Assembly (NCBI GenBank): GCA_947258975.1
Contig: CAMYKK010000009.1
Span: 91,081 to 155,080, forward strand
Reading direction: 5' to 3'
DNA length: 64,000 nt
From: an uncultured Gammaproteobacteria bacterium
GTDB taxonomy: Bacteria; Pseudomonadota; Gammaproteobacteria; Arenicellales; JAANXG01
This document shows positions 52,306-62,411 of this stretch, piece after piece; position 1 is the first letter of the stretch; each line of letters begins with the position of its first letter. A model generated the notes under the pieces. That model was not told where the DNA came from. It searched no databases and saw only the letters and a list, made by a program, of their open reading frames with translations. A program made the position numbers and the translations under genes.

Positions 52306-54129
52306 CTAGCTGGAGACGAATTTGCTTCTATCAAGTTCGCGGTCTTCCGGGTAGATATGTATGGGCGGCACTTTCCCCGCTTGAAGATCGTTCTGAATAC
52401 GCTCCCAGTATTGCGTGGTAAGCAAATCTCCATGTACCTCACGAAACAAACGGCCCAAGGTTCTGGTCGGGATTCGCAAACCCGATTCGATTTCTTCTGG
52501 AAGAAAGACGATGCCATCTTCAAAATACCAATCAGGGATGTCTTCCTCGCCGTCGATCCTATCTTGATTAGTACGTATCTTAACTTCCGTCAAAGGTTCC
52601 AGGGCATCATAATCAAAGAGATACACTTTCAGGAATCTACTTACGCCATAATTTCTTGCATCAAGATCTTTGTTGAAAATATTCGCAGCCATGTTGTTTT
52701 TTATCGAATAACCCAGATTAACGACGACCGTCTTTGCATCTTCATCGGAAGCGGATTGAAAAAACACCGGCAACGGTATGACCTTTCGTTGCACAATCAG
52801 GGTCTTGAAGATGACGTTATGTCCCTCCAAGGAAACACTTTGACCAGCCTCACGCAGCAATTCATCCAGCAGACTTTCCTCGAATAATTCCTTCTCCAAC
52901 CTTAAATTAAAATAAATAGTGTTATCCAACATGCTTCCAGTTCGGTTGATCTCATGTACTCGTTTGTACTTTTTTAACACCGCATCAAATCCTTCATATG
53001 CCCCCCATTTATATTGTGCCGTGGGTTTGTCGCGGATCACTTTCAGATTATATGAAGACGATGGTGTCGAAAAACCGATGGTGACAGTCCCTCTAAAGCC
53101 AACCGCCGTGCCCAATACCTCTTTTGAAACATTCAATTCTTGTTTCAATTCGTTCATCACTGCCACTTTGCCGACGTGATTATAACCAACCGTGGAGTAG
53201 TGTAGGCCAATGGGTCTGCGCGGCATGATGCTATGCAGGAATGCCGATAACTCGTGATAGTACTCTGTCGTGACGTGAAAGTTCGCCAAGGTTGAACTGA
53301 AAAGATTATGCGTGTCTGCCACGGAAATTAGGGCCGCATCCACATAGATGCCGTGATCCCCATTCAGGAGCGCGATGATCAAGGGTATGATTCCGCCACG
53401 CTCCAAGACAAAGCGTCCTACGAGATACGCTCCCCGGTTGCGATAAAATCCGGCATCGACCATCACGATGGTCCGGACATAATCGGGACCTTCGTCGTTC
53501 AGACCCAGCACTCGATTGGCCCGTTCAGCAACCAGCGCGGCGTCGTCATCAAGCCTCTCATAGGGCGTCGAAAACCCAGGGATTCCCAGAATATCAATGA
53601 TTGCCTCGGGGGAGACTCGATGGCCTCCGGGAAATGCGCGGCACACCTGATGACTCCGGTTCACCTTTTTTTGAATTGTCTCCCCAAACGCATACTCCAC
53701 GGGTTTCCACTCACCTTGATAGAGCTTCCGTCGTACCGAATTGATATATGCGAATGCAAAATCGGCTTCATATCTTCCGATAATAAGCGGGAGATAACGC
53801 TTCTCTACCATGCCCCAAAGATGTTCATTTTCAGCCAAGTGCGGAAAGGTTGCTTGCAACTTGGGACCGAGTTCATTGATGCTTTCGCTGTACATGGCTA
53901 GCCGCCTCTTACTCAATGCAAGCGAGGTCGTTGGATCCTGATTCTCAAATGCGTGTTTGGCAAGAAGCGGAATCTGCCGGGACTCGGAATAGTAGGAATC
54001 AAACTCCTTTAAAATCCACAGCGCCGTCAATTCGACCAGGTCACCTTCTGACTCGGCTTGCATAAGCCGCGACCTATAATCGACATTCTGTGAAGAACCA
54101 GCTGTCTGAGGCAATAAAGATTCAATCAT
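52306..54129 (-). CDS. aceK: Divergent AceK-like isocitrate dehydrogenase kinase/phosphatase
   Basis: The 607-residue protein matches AceK along its length. Key residues near the C-terminus are intact: the kinase Lys in YNLKVIRD, then AANIFNKDLDARNYGV and VYLFDYDALEPLTEVKIR with catalytic Asp, Asn and metal Asp. In E. coli AceK the stretch HDRVGRMADT contains an Asp needed for phosphatase activity; the corresponding stretch here reads HEINRTGSMLDNT, with Glu in that position. AceK switches isocitrate dehydrogenase off by phosphorylation to send isocitrate into the glyoxylate shunt. Here no icd, aceA or aceB is adjacent. The altered site leaves phosphatase activity in doubt. Identity is moderate. 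Confidence 0.8.
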   Translation of the reverse strand: MIESLLPQTAGSSQNVDYRSRLMQAESEGDLVELTALWILKEFDSYYSESRQIPLLAKHAFENQDPTTSLALSKRRLAMYSESINELGPKLQATFPHLAENEHLWGMVEKRYLPLIIGRYEADFAFAYINSVRRKLYQGEWKPVEYAFGETIQKKVNRSHQVCRAFPGGHRVSPEAIIDILGIPGFSTPYERLDDDAALVAERANRVLGLNDEGPDYVRTIVMVDAGFYRNRGAYLVGRFVLERGGIIPLIIALLNGDHGIYVDAALISVADTHNLFSSTLANFHVTTEYYHELSAFLHSIMPRRPIGLHYSTVGYNHVGKVAVMNELKQELNVSKEVLGTAVGFRGTVTIGFSTPSSSYNLKVIRDKPTAQYKWGAYEGFDAVLKKYKRVHEINRTGSMLDNTIYFNLRLEKELFEESLLDELLREAGQSVSLEGHNVIFKTLIVQRKVIPLPVFFQSASDEDAKTVVVNLGYSIKNNMAANIFNKDLDARNYGVSRFLKVYLFDYDALEPLTEVKIRTNQDRIDGEEDIPDWYFEDGIVFLPEEIESGLRIPTRTLGRLFREVHGDLLTTQYWERIQNDLQAGKVPPIHIYPEDRELDRSKFVSS

Positions 54130-54285
54130 CGGGGACCTTTTTTCCGCTTACTTGCCAAGAGGACTTTGTATCCTACCCAGGCGCAAACAGACAGTATTTG
54201 ACGGTAGCTGTGGGTTGGGAGCCCCCACGTTGATCTCATCGCGCTGTAACGCAAACAGAGATTGAAAATCATGTTCCATGACCGG

Positions 54286-57200
54286 CTACCGACTCGTCTC
54301 ACGCACGATACGCCATTGATCGTTTTCGCGCGCCAACACGAGCGTTTTCAATACTTTATCCTGATAGCGCTCGGCGCGATAGGTCTGGCGAAAAGTCACT
54401 TGTGCGCCATCCTGGCCTAAGAGCGTGATGTCCAGATCGGCGATACCGACCTCGATGAACGAGGGGCGCGTTAGACGGCGGCGGCGGCGTGTTTCCCACG
54501 CCTCTCGGGTCGCACCGCCGGCAGGTCGAAACGCATGAGAATAAAATGCCAGGTAGGCACCGACGTCCCGTTCCGACCACGCAGTAGCCCAAGCGTGGAC
54601 CAAGGCATCGACGTCCACGGCCACGCCAGATTCCTTAGATACCGCTTTCAGTGGGGGCAGGGTTTCCGTGCCGGACAATCCAGGTGGAGGCTCTGCGGAC
54701 AGGGACCGATGCGAGTTTTGGCGGTGGTGTTGCGGGCTCATTGCGACGTCTTCACTCTGCGTTGCAGTTCCGCCGACTTCGAGTTCGCGGATTCGCGAGC
54801 GCAGCCGCTCGCGTTTGGCGAGTTCGGACCGGACGGCAGCGAGTTCTTTGATGTGTTGCTCGTGTTCCCCACTGAGGTGTGCAAGCCGCTGCTTTTGGGT
54901 CTTGCTCTCCTCGTTCAATCCCGCCAGGTCGGCGGCCAACGCGTCCTTCGCGTCCCGTTCCTGCTGCAGCGCCTGCTCGAGATCGGAATTCTTAGTGTGG
55001 ACGGCGGCGAGTTCTTTGGCGCGTTCCTCGAGTTCCTCATTAAGGTGCGCGAGCCGCTGCTCTTGGTTCTTGCTTTCCTCGCTCAATCGCACCAGGTCGG
55101 CGGCCAACGTCTCTGTCGCGCCCCGTTCCTGCTGCAGCGCTTTCTCGAGTTCGGAATTCTGAACACGGGCGGCCTCGAGTTCGTCGACGTCTTCTTTGTA
55201 CGCGGCCTCAAGCCGCACCAGCCGCTCGCTTTGTGCCTGGCGTTGGTCACGAGAGCGCCGCAGATCGTCGGCCAGGACCTGCTTCTCGGCGCCTTGTCGC
55301 TGCACGGTACGCTCGAGTTCAATGACCCGGATGCGGGCGGCGTCAAGTTTTTCCGTGCGTTGATCGCGCAGAGTCTGATAACCTGCCCCCAGACGCGCCA
55401 GCTCATCGGTCAAACTACCATTCGCCGCCTGTTCTGCCTGCAGTGCACGCTCTAACCGCTGACGTTGGCTTTGGTGTCCGTCTTGCCGGCGCGCAAAGTC
55501 ATCAACCAGATCCTCCTTTGCGGCAAGTTCGCCGTTCAATAACCCCTCGAGCTTGGTGAGTTGGGCGCGTGCCGTATTGAGTTCCCTGGTTCGCTGCGCC
55601 TGGTCGGCCCCCAACTGCTCGAGCCGCCGGCGTTGGGTCCGACTGCGATCACGGATGCGCTCCAATTTTTCGACCAGGCCTTGCTTGGCGGCCTGTTCCT
55701 GTTGCAGCACGATCTCCAGGCCAGAAAACTGCGCGCGTACCGCATCGAGTTCTTGCCGACGTCGCTTCTGGGTGGCGGCATAACGCACCAGCTGATCACG
55801 TTGGGCTTGTACTGCCCCGCGCAGGTCGGTTAGATCAGTGGTCATATCCTGTTTGACGCGCCGTTGTTGTTGCAGCGCATCTTGCAGCAAAGCTATGTTC
55901 TTATGAGCAGTATCGAGCTCTTGGGCGCGTTGCTTTTGCGTGATGCCGGCAACTATGAGTTCCTCGGCTTTGGCTTCGTATGCCCGTTCCAGGCGTGCCC
56001 GTGCGATTACGACCTTTCCTAGCTGTTCCGAGGTGCGCTCCAGTTCGTGCTGCATATCCTTGATCGATCGTGTCGCGGCGGTGGCCTCCGCCTCGCTCGC
56101 CTGCTGCCTCGCCAAGAGTTGCCGCACGGATTTGCCGATCGCTGTTAGCTCTGCGGCCAAGTCGTTGTGATAGGCATCCGCCGGAGGCAGCTCGACCGTT
56201 ACCAGGAAGTCGGAATGAAGCCAGCCCTCAACTCCGTCGATATTCGCCTTGAACCATGCCCCGTCGCGCCCGAGCATCGGGAATTCGGTCCCCGATTCGA
56301 TGTGCCCCAGCGAGGCACCGTTCAGGTTCGGTTCGCGGCGGAAATTGATACGCGCGGTAGTACGGTGCCAGAGTGATGGAGAATTCGTAGTGAGCAGTGC
56401 CTGCAGATCTTGCACCTGGGCACGCACACGATCGAACCGGGACCTAAGGGCAATCACAGTTTCGGGATCACCACCAATCGAGTCGTTGCTCCGCACCGCG
56501 CTAGTGCCGCGCTCTGCATGTTCGTTCGCGGCCCTATCGATGATCGTCCATCTATTGGTAGCGGCATCAGGCGGTTGCCCCCGGGTCATGGCATCAAGTT
56601 CGGTTGTACGCTTGACGACTGCCCGCGATGCCGGGGCGGATTCCTCGGACTTCAGTGACAACCAATCAACGTAACCCCAATGTAACCACCCCATATGACT
56701 ATTGATCCGCCCGCGCACCCATTCACCATTACGCTCGAGCAACTCGAGTTCACTGCCCTCGACGATCAACGCCAATCGTCTGGCGCGCTGGTCCGGTTCA
56801 GCGCGCAGGTTGACATTCGCCGCCGCAATCGCCGTCACCGATGCGCCGGCCTGTCCGGTGTTTGTTCCGTTTGGCGCTGACAAAAGTATTGGCGGTGGCA
56901 TGGATGGATCCACTAGGCTGTTCAGAACGCCACCCTTGAGCAGTTCGAACAACCTTGCTTCCCAGCGGTCGCCCTTGGATACCGCGTTGGATAATACGAC
57001 AACAACGCTTTCATGGCGCGGCGACACTACAATGTATTGGCCACCATAACCGACGGCGGCAAAGCTGCCGTCCTCGGGTGGTTGCGTCCACCACAAGAAT
57101 CCGTAATTACCGTAGGTCTCGTGCGGCCCGTTGTCCGTAGGAGCGGTGGACGCCGCTACCCACGATTTTGGAACCAGTTGACGGTTGCGCCATCGTCCGG

Positions 57201-57987
57201 CATCCAGATAAAGTTGAGCGAATCTGGCCGCATCGCGCGGCAAAAGTGAGAAATTATTGCCGCCAAGATGAATCCCGTTAGGGTCTTTCTGCCAGCCGGC
57301 AACCTCAACGCCCATCGGTTTGAATAATTCCTGCTCGGCGAACTCGCGTGTGGGTTTGCCCGTGGACGCAGCGAGAATCGCCGACAACATATGGGTGTTA
57401 CCGGTACTGTAGCGGTACTCGGATCCAGGCGGCGCAGCGAGTGGCTGTTGTAACGCGGCCGTGATCCAATCCGGGTTGCGCACCCAGTCGTTGTACGCAG
57501 CGTAGCTCGTCGACTCGAGTCCCGAGGTCATAGTCAACAATTGATACACCGTGATCCCTTTCTTGAGCGGATCCTCGAGGAGCCCGGCCTGGGGCAATAG
57601 TTCGGCAATCGGCTGGTCAAGACGGAAGTAACCTTTGGAAATCGCGATACCGACCAACGCCGAAATGATACTCTTTGATGCAGACTTGAGATTGTGTGGT
57701 TTGTCCCGGGCGCCGCCGCGCCAATAATGCTCTTCCACCAGGTAACCCCGACGCGCCAGCAGAAATCCTTGCACACCTCTCATCCGCCCAATGTCAGAGA
57801 TGGCCGCGGCGAGCCGTTCTGCGTCAAAACCCAATGTGGCCGAAGACGCAGCATACCAGCGCCCATGCCAGCGGCTAACCGGTTCGCCGCGAACCATCTC
57901 CGCAATTGCCCCTTCGCTCCACGCCAGGGGGACAACCAGTATCGCCGCAAACACCGCGGCTCTGGAAACTTCAAACGCGCGGACCAA
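54286..57987 (-). CDS. Large exported fusion: beta-lactamase-like hydrolase, SH3 domains, coiled coil, NTF2-like domain
   Basis: The start at TTG 57987 follows GGGAGGGG and gives a signal peptide; ATG 58104 lengthens it without a ribosome site. The ~1,233-residue product has a class C beta-lactamase-type serine hydrolase (about 30-350, nucleophile in SASKSII, Tyr in RYSTGN, later VGYGGQYI). It is followed by two SH3-like domains with ANVNLRAEPD and ARINFRREPN motifs, and a coiled coil of about 450 residues rich in QRxRLExL/ELExALQQE repeats. An NTF2/Cds6-like domain ends it (VDALVHAWATAWSERDVGAYLAFYSHAF). Related parts occur in periplasmic cell-wall proteins. The order is unusual. A peptidoglycan-associated esterase or peptidase role is plausible. 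Confidence 0.8.
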   Translation of the reverse strand: MVRAFEVSRAAVFAAILVVPLAWSEGAIAEMVRGEPVSRWHGRWYAASSATLGFDAERLAAAISDIGRMRGVQGFLLARRGYLVEEHYWRGGARDKPHNLKSASKSIISALVGIAISKGYFRLDQPIAELLPQAGLLEDPLKKGITVYQLLTMTSGLESTSYAAYNDWVRNPDWITAALQQPLAAPPGSEYRYSTGNTHMLSAILAASTGKPTREFAEQELFKPMGVEVAGWQKDPNGIHLGGNNFSLLPRDAARFAQLYLDAGRWRNRQLVPKSWVAASTAPTDNGPHETYGNYGFLWWTQPPEDGSFAAVGYGGQYIVVSPRHESVVVVLSNAVSKGDRWEARLFELLKGGVLNSLVDPSMPPPILLSAPNGTNTGQAGASVTAIAAANVNLRAEPDQRARRLALIVEGSELELLERNGEWVRGRINSHMGWLHWGYVDWLSLKSEESAPASRAVVKRTTELDAMTRGQPPDAATNRWTIIDRAANEHAERGTSAVRSNDSIGGDPETVIALRSRFDRVRAQVQDLQALLTTNSPSLWHRTTARINFRREPNLNGASLGHIESGTEFPMLGRDGAWFKANIDGVEGWLHSDFLVTVELPPADAYHNDLAAELTAIGKSVRQLLARQQASEAEATAATRSIKDMQHELERTSEQLGKVVIARARLERAYEAKAEELIVAGITQKQRAQELDTAHKNIALLQDALQQQRRVKQDMTTDLTDLRGAVQAQRDQLVRYAATQKRRRQELDAVRAQFSGLEIVLQQEQAAKQGLVEKLERIRDRSRTQRRRLEQLGADQAQRTRELNTARAQLTKLEGLLNGELAAKEDLVDDFARRQDGHQSQRQRLERALQAEQAANGSLTDELARLGAGYQTLRDQRTEKLDAARIRVIELERTVQRQGAEKQVLADDLRRSRDQRQAQSERLVRLEAAYKEDVDELEAARVQNSELEKALQQERGATETLAADLVRLSEESKNQEQRLAHLNEELEERAKELAAVHTKNSDLEQALQQERDAKDALAADLAGLNEESKTQKQRLAHLSGEHEQHIKELAAVRSELAKRERLRSRIRELEVGGTATQSEDVAMSPQHHRQNSHRSLSAEPPPGLSGTETLPPLKAVSKESGVAVDVDALVHAWATAWSERDVGAYLAFYSHAFRPAGGATREAWETRRRRRLTRPSFIEVGIADLDITLLGQDGAQVTFRQTYRAERYQDKVLKTLVLARENDQWRIVRETSR

Positions 57988-58383
57988 AGTCAACCCCTCC
58001 CGCACCAGCGGAACACGCGCGCAGCCGACCGCATCACTCACCAGGACCCCGGACGCTGGCGCAGAACCCGTGCAGCTGCGCGCCGTGCCTGGATCGAGAC
58101 CCATAGCGGGCTAAGACATACACGTTACAATATATCCTCTCCATCGTATTGATTCGTAAAATATACCCTGAAACGCAATTGTTTGCGCATCGCTAGCGCG
58201 ATTTCCCAAGGACACGTCTCTTGCCTGGGTAAAGCTTACATGCGCGTCGTTCACACGGCGCGCTGGGACCGGGCATTATCGAGCAAGTTGCGCTCCAGTT
58301 GCCTTAACGCACCTGCTTTGACGGTCATACCTGCACGATCCATTTGAGCTGTAATTCGTCAACTGCTGGGTGAACGCTGCACG
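57988..58383. other. Gap upstream of the large hydrolase gene
   Basis: About 400 bases. If translation starts at ATG 58104, its first part lies here. The rest contains no gene or structured element that I can support. Confidence 0.3.
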
Positions 58384-60066
58384 CTAAGATCCACTTGCTG
58401 CCAGCTGCCGCAGGCTACGCCGAAGACGGTGATGGTCATTGAACCGCTGCAAATAGTCTAGCTCACACTGCCCACCTTTGGCGCGAATCACGCGCACGAG
58501 CGACCGCTTGTCCGACCGCGGCCAGTGTTCAATATTTGGAAGAATGAGAACCAACGGCGCCCACCATTTCCATGCCAATCGTTCGCCGGCCGAAAACCGG
58601 CTGCAATCGCGCACCCCTAATATTTTTTGTGCATCCCGACTGCATGCGCGGGCTGCGTGTTCGCGATCCGCGCCGAATTGCCGAGCGAGGAAATTTGACA
58701 GCTGCAAGCCGATGTCCGCCAAAGGCAACAAGCCAAGCACATCGTCACGCGCATTTTCGAGATTTAAAAACAGATCATGCTCAGCAAGTTGCGCCAACGT
58801 TTTTGTGTCGGAACGATGCCTCGGGTCGTTCTTGATATGCTTCTGTTCGCGCCGCATGACGCGCAATGCCATTCGATCACGCGGCCGGAATCCTAATTTT
58901 TGATAGAACCACCACGCTCCGGAGCGCAAAGCATCCTCGTTGTCCTTCCCGATCTGATACGCGTCGATAAGGATCGTGTCGGCGCCGAACCGCCTCTGGG
59001 CTACTGTCAGCACGCATCCGAGCATCATGGCCGCTTCGGCAGACCGGAACGTATCAAAGATCGTATAAGCGATCTCGACCGAGTTGAACAGGCCGGTGAT
59101 GGCGCCGTAACCGACAGGGACGCCGTTTTTTATCACCATGTAACCATACAGGGTCTCGAGCAACAAACGGCGCTCCGGCACCACGCCGATACAGGCAATC
59201 TGTATTCCGCCTGCACACTCATTGATCAATACATCTTGGTAAGATCCGTACGCGAACGCGTCCAGATCCCGGCTACGGGTCGCCATTGCGGCCCGCGCAA
59301 GCTCCACTACTTTCCGTCCTTTGCGCGATGAGAGTGTGCGGGATGTTATTCGACGTTTGGCTATTTCTTCGATGGTTGGCCGCTGCCGGCTCAACGGCCG
59401 TGTTTGATATACGATCGCCGCACTGAGGAACTTCTCACGCGTGCGCGCCGGCGTATCTGGCCCGGGCTGCAGAGCGAGCGGAACGTCCAGGTCTTCCAAC
59501 AACACCTCTCCGGCACGTCGACTCATGGGCAACCGTTCGAAACGATGCAGCAGAAACTTGGCGTCGGTCTCATCGGGTCCTTTCAACCGATCGATCCACT
59601 CGCGTACATCGAACGCATATGCGTCCAAACCTTGAGTTTCGCAGTAGAGCGTCATCGATGTTAACCACAATTCCAGCTGATCACGACGTTCAAATTCATC
59701 CCAATCAATCGTGAGATATGCGCCCCAACGCCGAGCCAGCCAATACGCGCTCGCCGCAAAAAAACGAAAGTGGATCGGCGTCCCGGCAATTCCCGTATCC
59801 GCGAGCTCATTACGATGTCTTCGAACATCGACACGCTCCGCGAATACCGACAACATGTGTTCAACCTTTGTGAGCAGGCTCGCGTCGTCAGGGAATGCCC
59901 TCAAGAAGCAGAGAGCTTCGTGCAATTCCAGGACATCAGCCGCACGTGGTAGCGCACGGTTTTCCAGCGTGGATAATAGTTCGTGCTTTCGCTGCCCGCA
60001 GCCCCGGCCAAACTTGTTGACGCAGCGAGTGAGCTCTCTTAGCGTTCTTGCAGCTTTGGATGTCAT
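58384..60066 (-). CDS. Large protein with a GNAT-like core, unknown function
   Basis: The 560-residue soluble protein has an N-terminal helical half (about 1-280) with no recognised family. A central domain (about 295-415) has the acetyltransferase pattern: GYMVIKNGVPVGYGAITGLFNSVEIAYTIFD, then AEAAMMLGCVLTVAQRRFGADTILIDAYQIGKDNEDAL and WWFYQKLGFRPRD, which align with GNAT strands 4-7. A helical C-terminus follows. It would acetylate an amine or amino-acyl group, but the acetyl-CoA loop is atypical (no RxxGxG). It is alone in its unit. Confidence 0.68.
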   Translation of the reverse strand: MTSKAARTLRELTRCVNKFGRGCGQRKHELLSTLENRALPRAADVLELHEALCFLRAFPDDASLLTKVEHMLSVFAERVDVRRHRNELADTGIAGTPIHFRFFAASAYWLARRWGAYLTIDWDEFERRDQLELWLTSMTLYCETQGLDAYAFDVREWIDRLKGPDETDAKFLLHRFERLPMSRRAGEVLLEDLDVPLALQPGPDTPARTREKFLSAAIVYQTRPLSRQRPTIEEIAKRRITSRTLSSRKGRKVVELARAAMATRSRDLDAFAYGSYQDVLINECAGGIQIACIGVVPERRLLLETLYGYMVIKNGVPVGYGAITGLFNSVEIAYTIFDTFRSAEAAMMLGCVLTVAQRRFGADTILIDAYQIGKDNEDALRSGAWWFYQKLGFRPRDRMALRVMRREQKHIKNDPRHRSDTKTLAQLAEHDLFLNLENARDDVLGLLPLADIGLQLSNFLARQFGADREHAARACSRDAQKILGVRDCSRFSAGERLAWKWWAPLVLILPNIEHWPRSDKRSLVRVIRAKGGQCELDYLQRFNDHHRLRRSLRQLAASGS

Positions 60067-60798
60067 GCATTTGGGTCCATTATTCGTTCTCGCTAGCGGC
60101 CGCTTGCAAACTGCTGGTCCGCTTCAAAATCGACCGCAGTGACAAGCAATACCGGTATGATACCCGGTGTGTACGCCGCGCTTCGTGGCGATCCTATGGG
60201 TTATTTTTTGTACCGCAAAGACCATTGGCAAGCGGGGATGACTTGGCATTTCCGGAACTAGCAGTGATAAGGGAACCAACGTTGAGAAAACGCGGAAATC
60301 ACTCGCATCGTCAGTTTGCGCTATACCTTTGTCGCACTGCTCAAGTCCTGCGTGCTCGTAGGCGGACCTTCTCGGCGATAAACGATTTCCGACTCATGGC
60401 ATCAGATCTCCGAAGGCGTTCCACAGTCGTCTGGGTCAACCGCCGGAACTCTGCCGCCAATACACGAAAGCCTTCACGGTAATCTGCTTTAGAACACATG
60501 TGAACACAACGACGTCCGGATCTCGATGAACTGCCATCTTATCAATTTTTTGAGTTTACACCCAGTTCTTCTCGCCGCCGGACAACACAGCCGGACCATC
60601 GAAAATACGCGCATCTCTGGTTCCAGGTACGCGGCGCGTTCCGTACGAGACAATGGGCAAGGGGCTCGGCATCGGAATTATCCGTGAACCAACTAGAATA
60701 CTTCGCATGGTGTGCGATGCAACACCAATCCGCAAAAACACTAGCGACACGCCGGTGCAGCGGCTAATAACTCATCTCGCGAAAGTGGTATTGCCTAT
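60067..60798. other. Gap between the GNAT-core gene and the pseudopilin gene
   Basis: 732 bases without a firmly supported gene. A 52-codon minus-strand ORF (60341-60499, product rich in Arg and Lys, no ribosome site) and a 64-codon one (60556-60750) have no recognised motif. The latter lies just after the short FimT gene and could hold leftover pilin sequence in another frame, but I cannot align it. Confidence 0.3.
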
Positions 60799-61230
60799 TC
60801 AGTTGATCACCGCTCCAGTCGGACCGAATCGCAAGAATGTCCCGTCACCCAGTATGTTGACCTTTGAATTAGCATCGGTGTAAACCCGCAGAACCTCGTC
60901 GCTGCCATCGACTTCCCCGACCACGCCGGTATTATCAACAAATACGATCCAACCCGTATCCCAGCGTGTGCTCACACCGCAACTCGTGCCATCCGCACTG
61001 GCGCAGATCGACACCGGCGTATTTCGGGCAATGGCGTGTACCCGGGCGATGTTCAAATGTGAAGCTAGCTCGTTTGTCGTCGACACGATACGATTATTCG
61101 CCACGAACTCCGTGAAGTTCGGTATCCCGATTACCAGCAGAATTGCAGCGATAGCCACGGTAATCATCAGCTCAACAATGGTGAACCCATGGCTCGCACG
61201 CCCGCGTAGTCTTATGTGATGTGTTGTCAT
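60799..61230 (-). CDS. fimT: GspH/FimT-type pseudopilin
   Basis: From ATG 61230, preceded by AGGTGA, the product has 143 residues. It shows the prepilin cleavage site HG/FTIVELMITVAIAAILLVIGIPNF with the conserved Glu, and the FimT body: NELASHLNIARVHAIARNTPVSICASADGTSCG, WDTGWIVFVD and LRFGPTGAVIN. FimT proteins are minor pilins primed at the inner membrane; some bind DNA in natural transformation. It stops 20-30 residues before the usual end, soon after the first Cys that would pair with a C-terminal Cys. No other pilus gene adjoins it. It starts 21 bases after an exported-protein gene. Confidence 0.87.
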   Translation of the reverse strand: MTTHHIRLRGRASHGFTIVELMITVAIAAILLVIGIPNFTEFVANNRIVSTTNELASHLNIARVHAIARNTPVSICASADGTSCGVSTRWDTGWIVFVDNTGVVGEVDGSDEVLRVYTDANSKVNILGDGTFLRFGPTGAVIN

Positions 61231-61250
61231 TTGCGTCACCTGCCAGGATT

Positions 61251-61646
61251 CTAGTCGCACGCGTAGTTATCCACGGCGCGGCGTCCCGCGACGTTTACAT
61301 GCAGGCTGCGCCCGCTTTCGTCGTGGCGTCGGTCGCACAAGACAAATGTGAAATTGGAAGTGGATGTGGGGCCGCCGGTGGCACCACCACCGAGCCCACC
61401 GCCTCCTCCGGAGCATGCGCCCTCGGAATCACCATGGGCTATATGCGGCCCAACCGCAGCCGGCGCAATCTCAATGGTGAACTGGCTATCGGGATCGCCG
61501 GGTGGTTTGTGGCAGATAGAGACCTTGGATCCACCAGCGACGGCAACGGATGGCATCCCTGCAGTGCTGAAACATACAATCAAGGCAATCCCCACCAGCC
61601 ATGGCCTCAGCCAACCACCGCCGCGGGTCCGTTTTTTAGACACCAT
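61251..61646 (-). CDS. Small exported protein with a CHKPPG domain
   Basis: From ATG 61646, with GGGGGTG upstream, the product has 131 residues. A signal peptide ends near SVAVAGG. The mature part has KVSICHKPPGDPDSQFTIEIAPAAVGPHIAHGDSEGAC, a motif with Cys, His and HGD that occurs in many secreted bacterial proteins, followed by a Gly-rich linker and a short tail with two Cys. The function of this motif is unknown to me; metal binding is plausible. It comes just before fimT, probably in one transcript. Confidence 0.72.
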   Translation of the reverse strand: MVSKKRTRGGGWLRPWLVGIALIVCFSTAGMPSVAVAGGSKVSICHKPPGDPDSQFTIEIAPAAVGPHIAHGDSEGACSGGGGGLGGGATGGPTSTSNFTFVLCDRRHDESGRSLHVNVAGRRAVDNYACD

Positions 61647-62411
61647 AATACACCCCCATGTATATTGATAAGTGTAGTATCTACGCATTGGGTGTCAAAC
61701 AAAACACGCTCTAACTATTGTACTTTTCACAAGCTGCCTTCACGACGGTCAGGAATGGTTTTACATCATTGTTTTTACGTTGAAGTGTCACGCACCCCGC
61801 AATACCTGTCGAACGGCGATCGAGCGTCGTGACCCGCCTTTTGGTGACTGTGTCACAGGTAAGTCACGTAAAATGCGCGCGATCCTGACGCCAACCAATC
61901 AGACTCGCGATGCGTGGGCATCGACATCCTTTCCGTACGGCTAGGAAAATAATGGTCCCCGCGGATGAATGACGGTATGGATCGAGGCTTAGCGGTAAGC
62001 AGCCGTCGGCATCTTTAATATATAAACGAACCGCGCACTGAATGTCTGAATCAAAACATTCGACAAAGGAAGCATGGGCACACGACTGCTTTGACCCGAG
62101 GTCTGTCACAGGTACGGGGCGCTATCGCGCCATGCAGGACTGCGGTTAACGGTGACTCTGAGACAGTAACGCGCTCCAGAGGATCACACAATTATCGGGG
62201 CTTGGCTGGCCGGCAGTCGCTGAGAGTCCGGCAATGGCCGGCTGCATCAAGCCGGTGGCGTACCCGCCCTGTCTGTGTATATCCACCGGCGTTAGAAACC
62301 CGACCGGCATTAGCCGGCGCACCCCCATGATTCTTTCGTGCCCTAGGAATCTGCGCGGTAGGAACGGAAATTTGAGATAATGAGCGCACATGTGATGCTA
62401 AGGGGAACGCG
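61647..62411. other. Gap upstream of the IS element
   Basis: About 765 bases without a gene. TGTCACAGGTA occurs twice, near 61852 and 62103. Bases 62200-62320 contain several GC-rich inverted repeats (for example CCGGCAATGGCCGG). The left boundary of the IS must lie in the last part, but no terminal inverted repeat could be matched by eye with the right side. Confidence 0.35.

Noticed and set aside
60341..60499. A 52-codon basic minus-strand ORF
   Set aside because: No ribosome site, no motif and no conservation can be shown from this window.
61833..62340. GC-rich inverted repeats left of the transposase as a structured RNA or IS end
   Set aside because: The stems are short and separate; they do not form one clear fold, nor do they match the right side of the IS.
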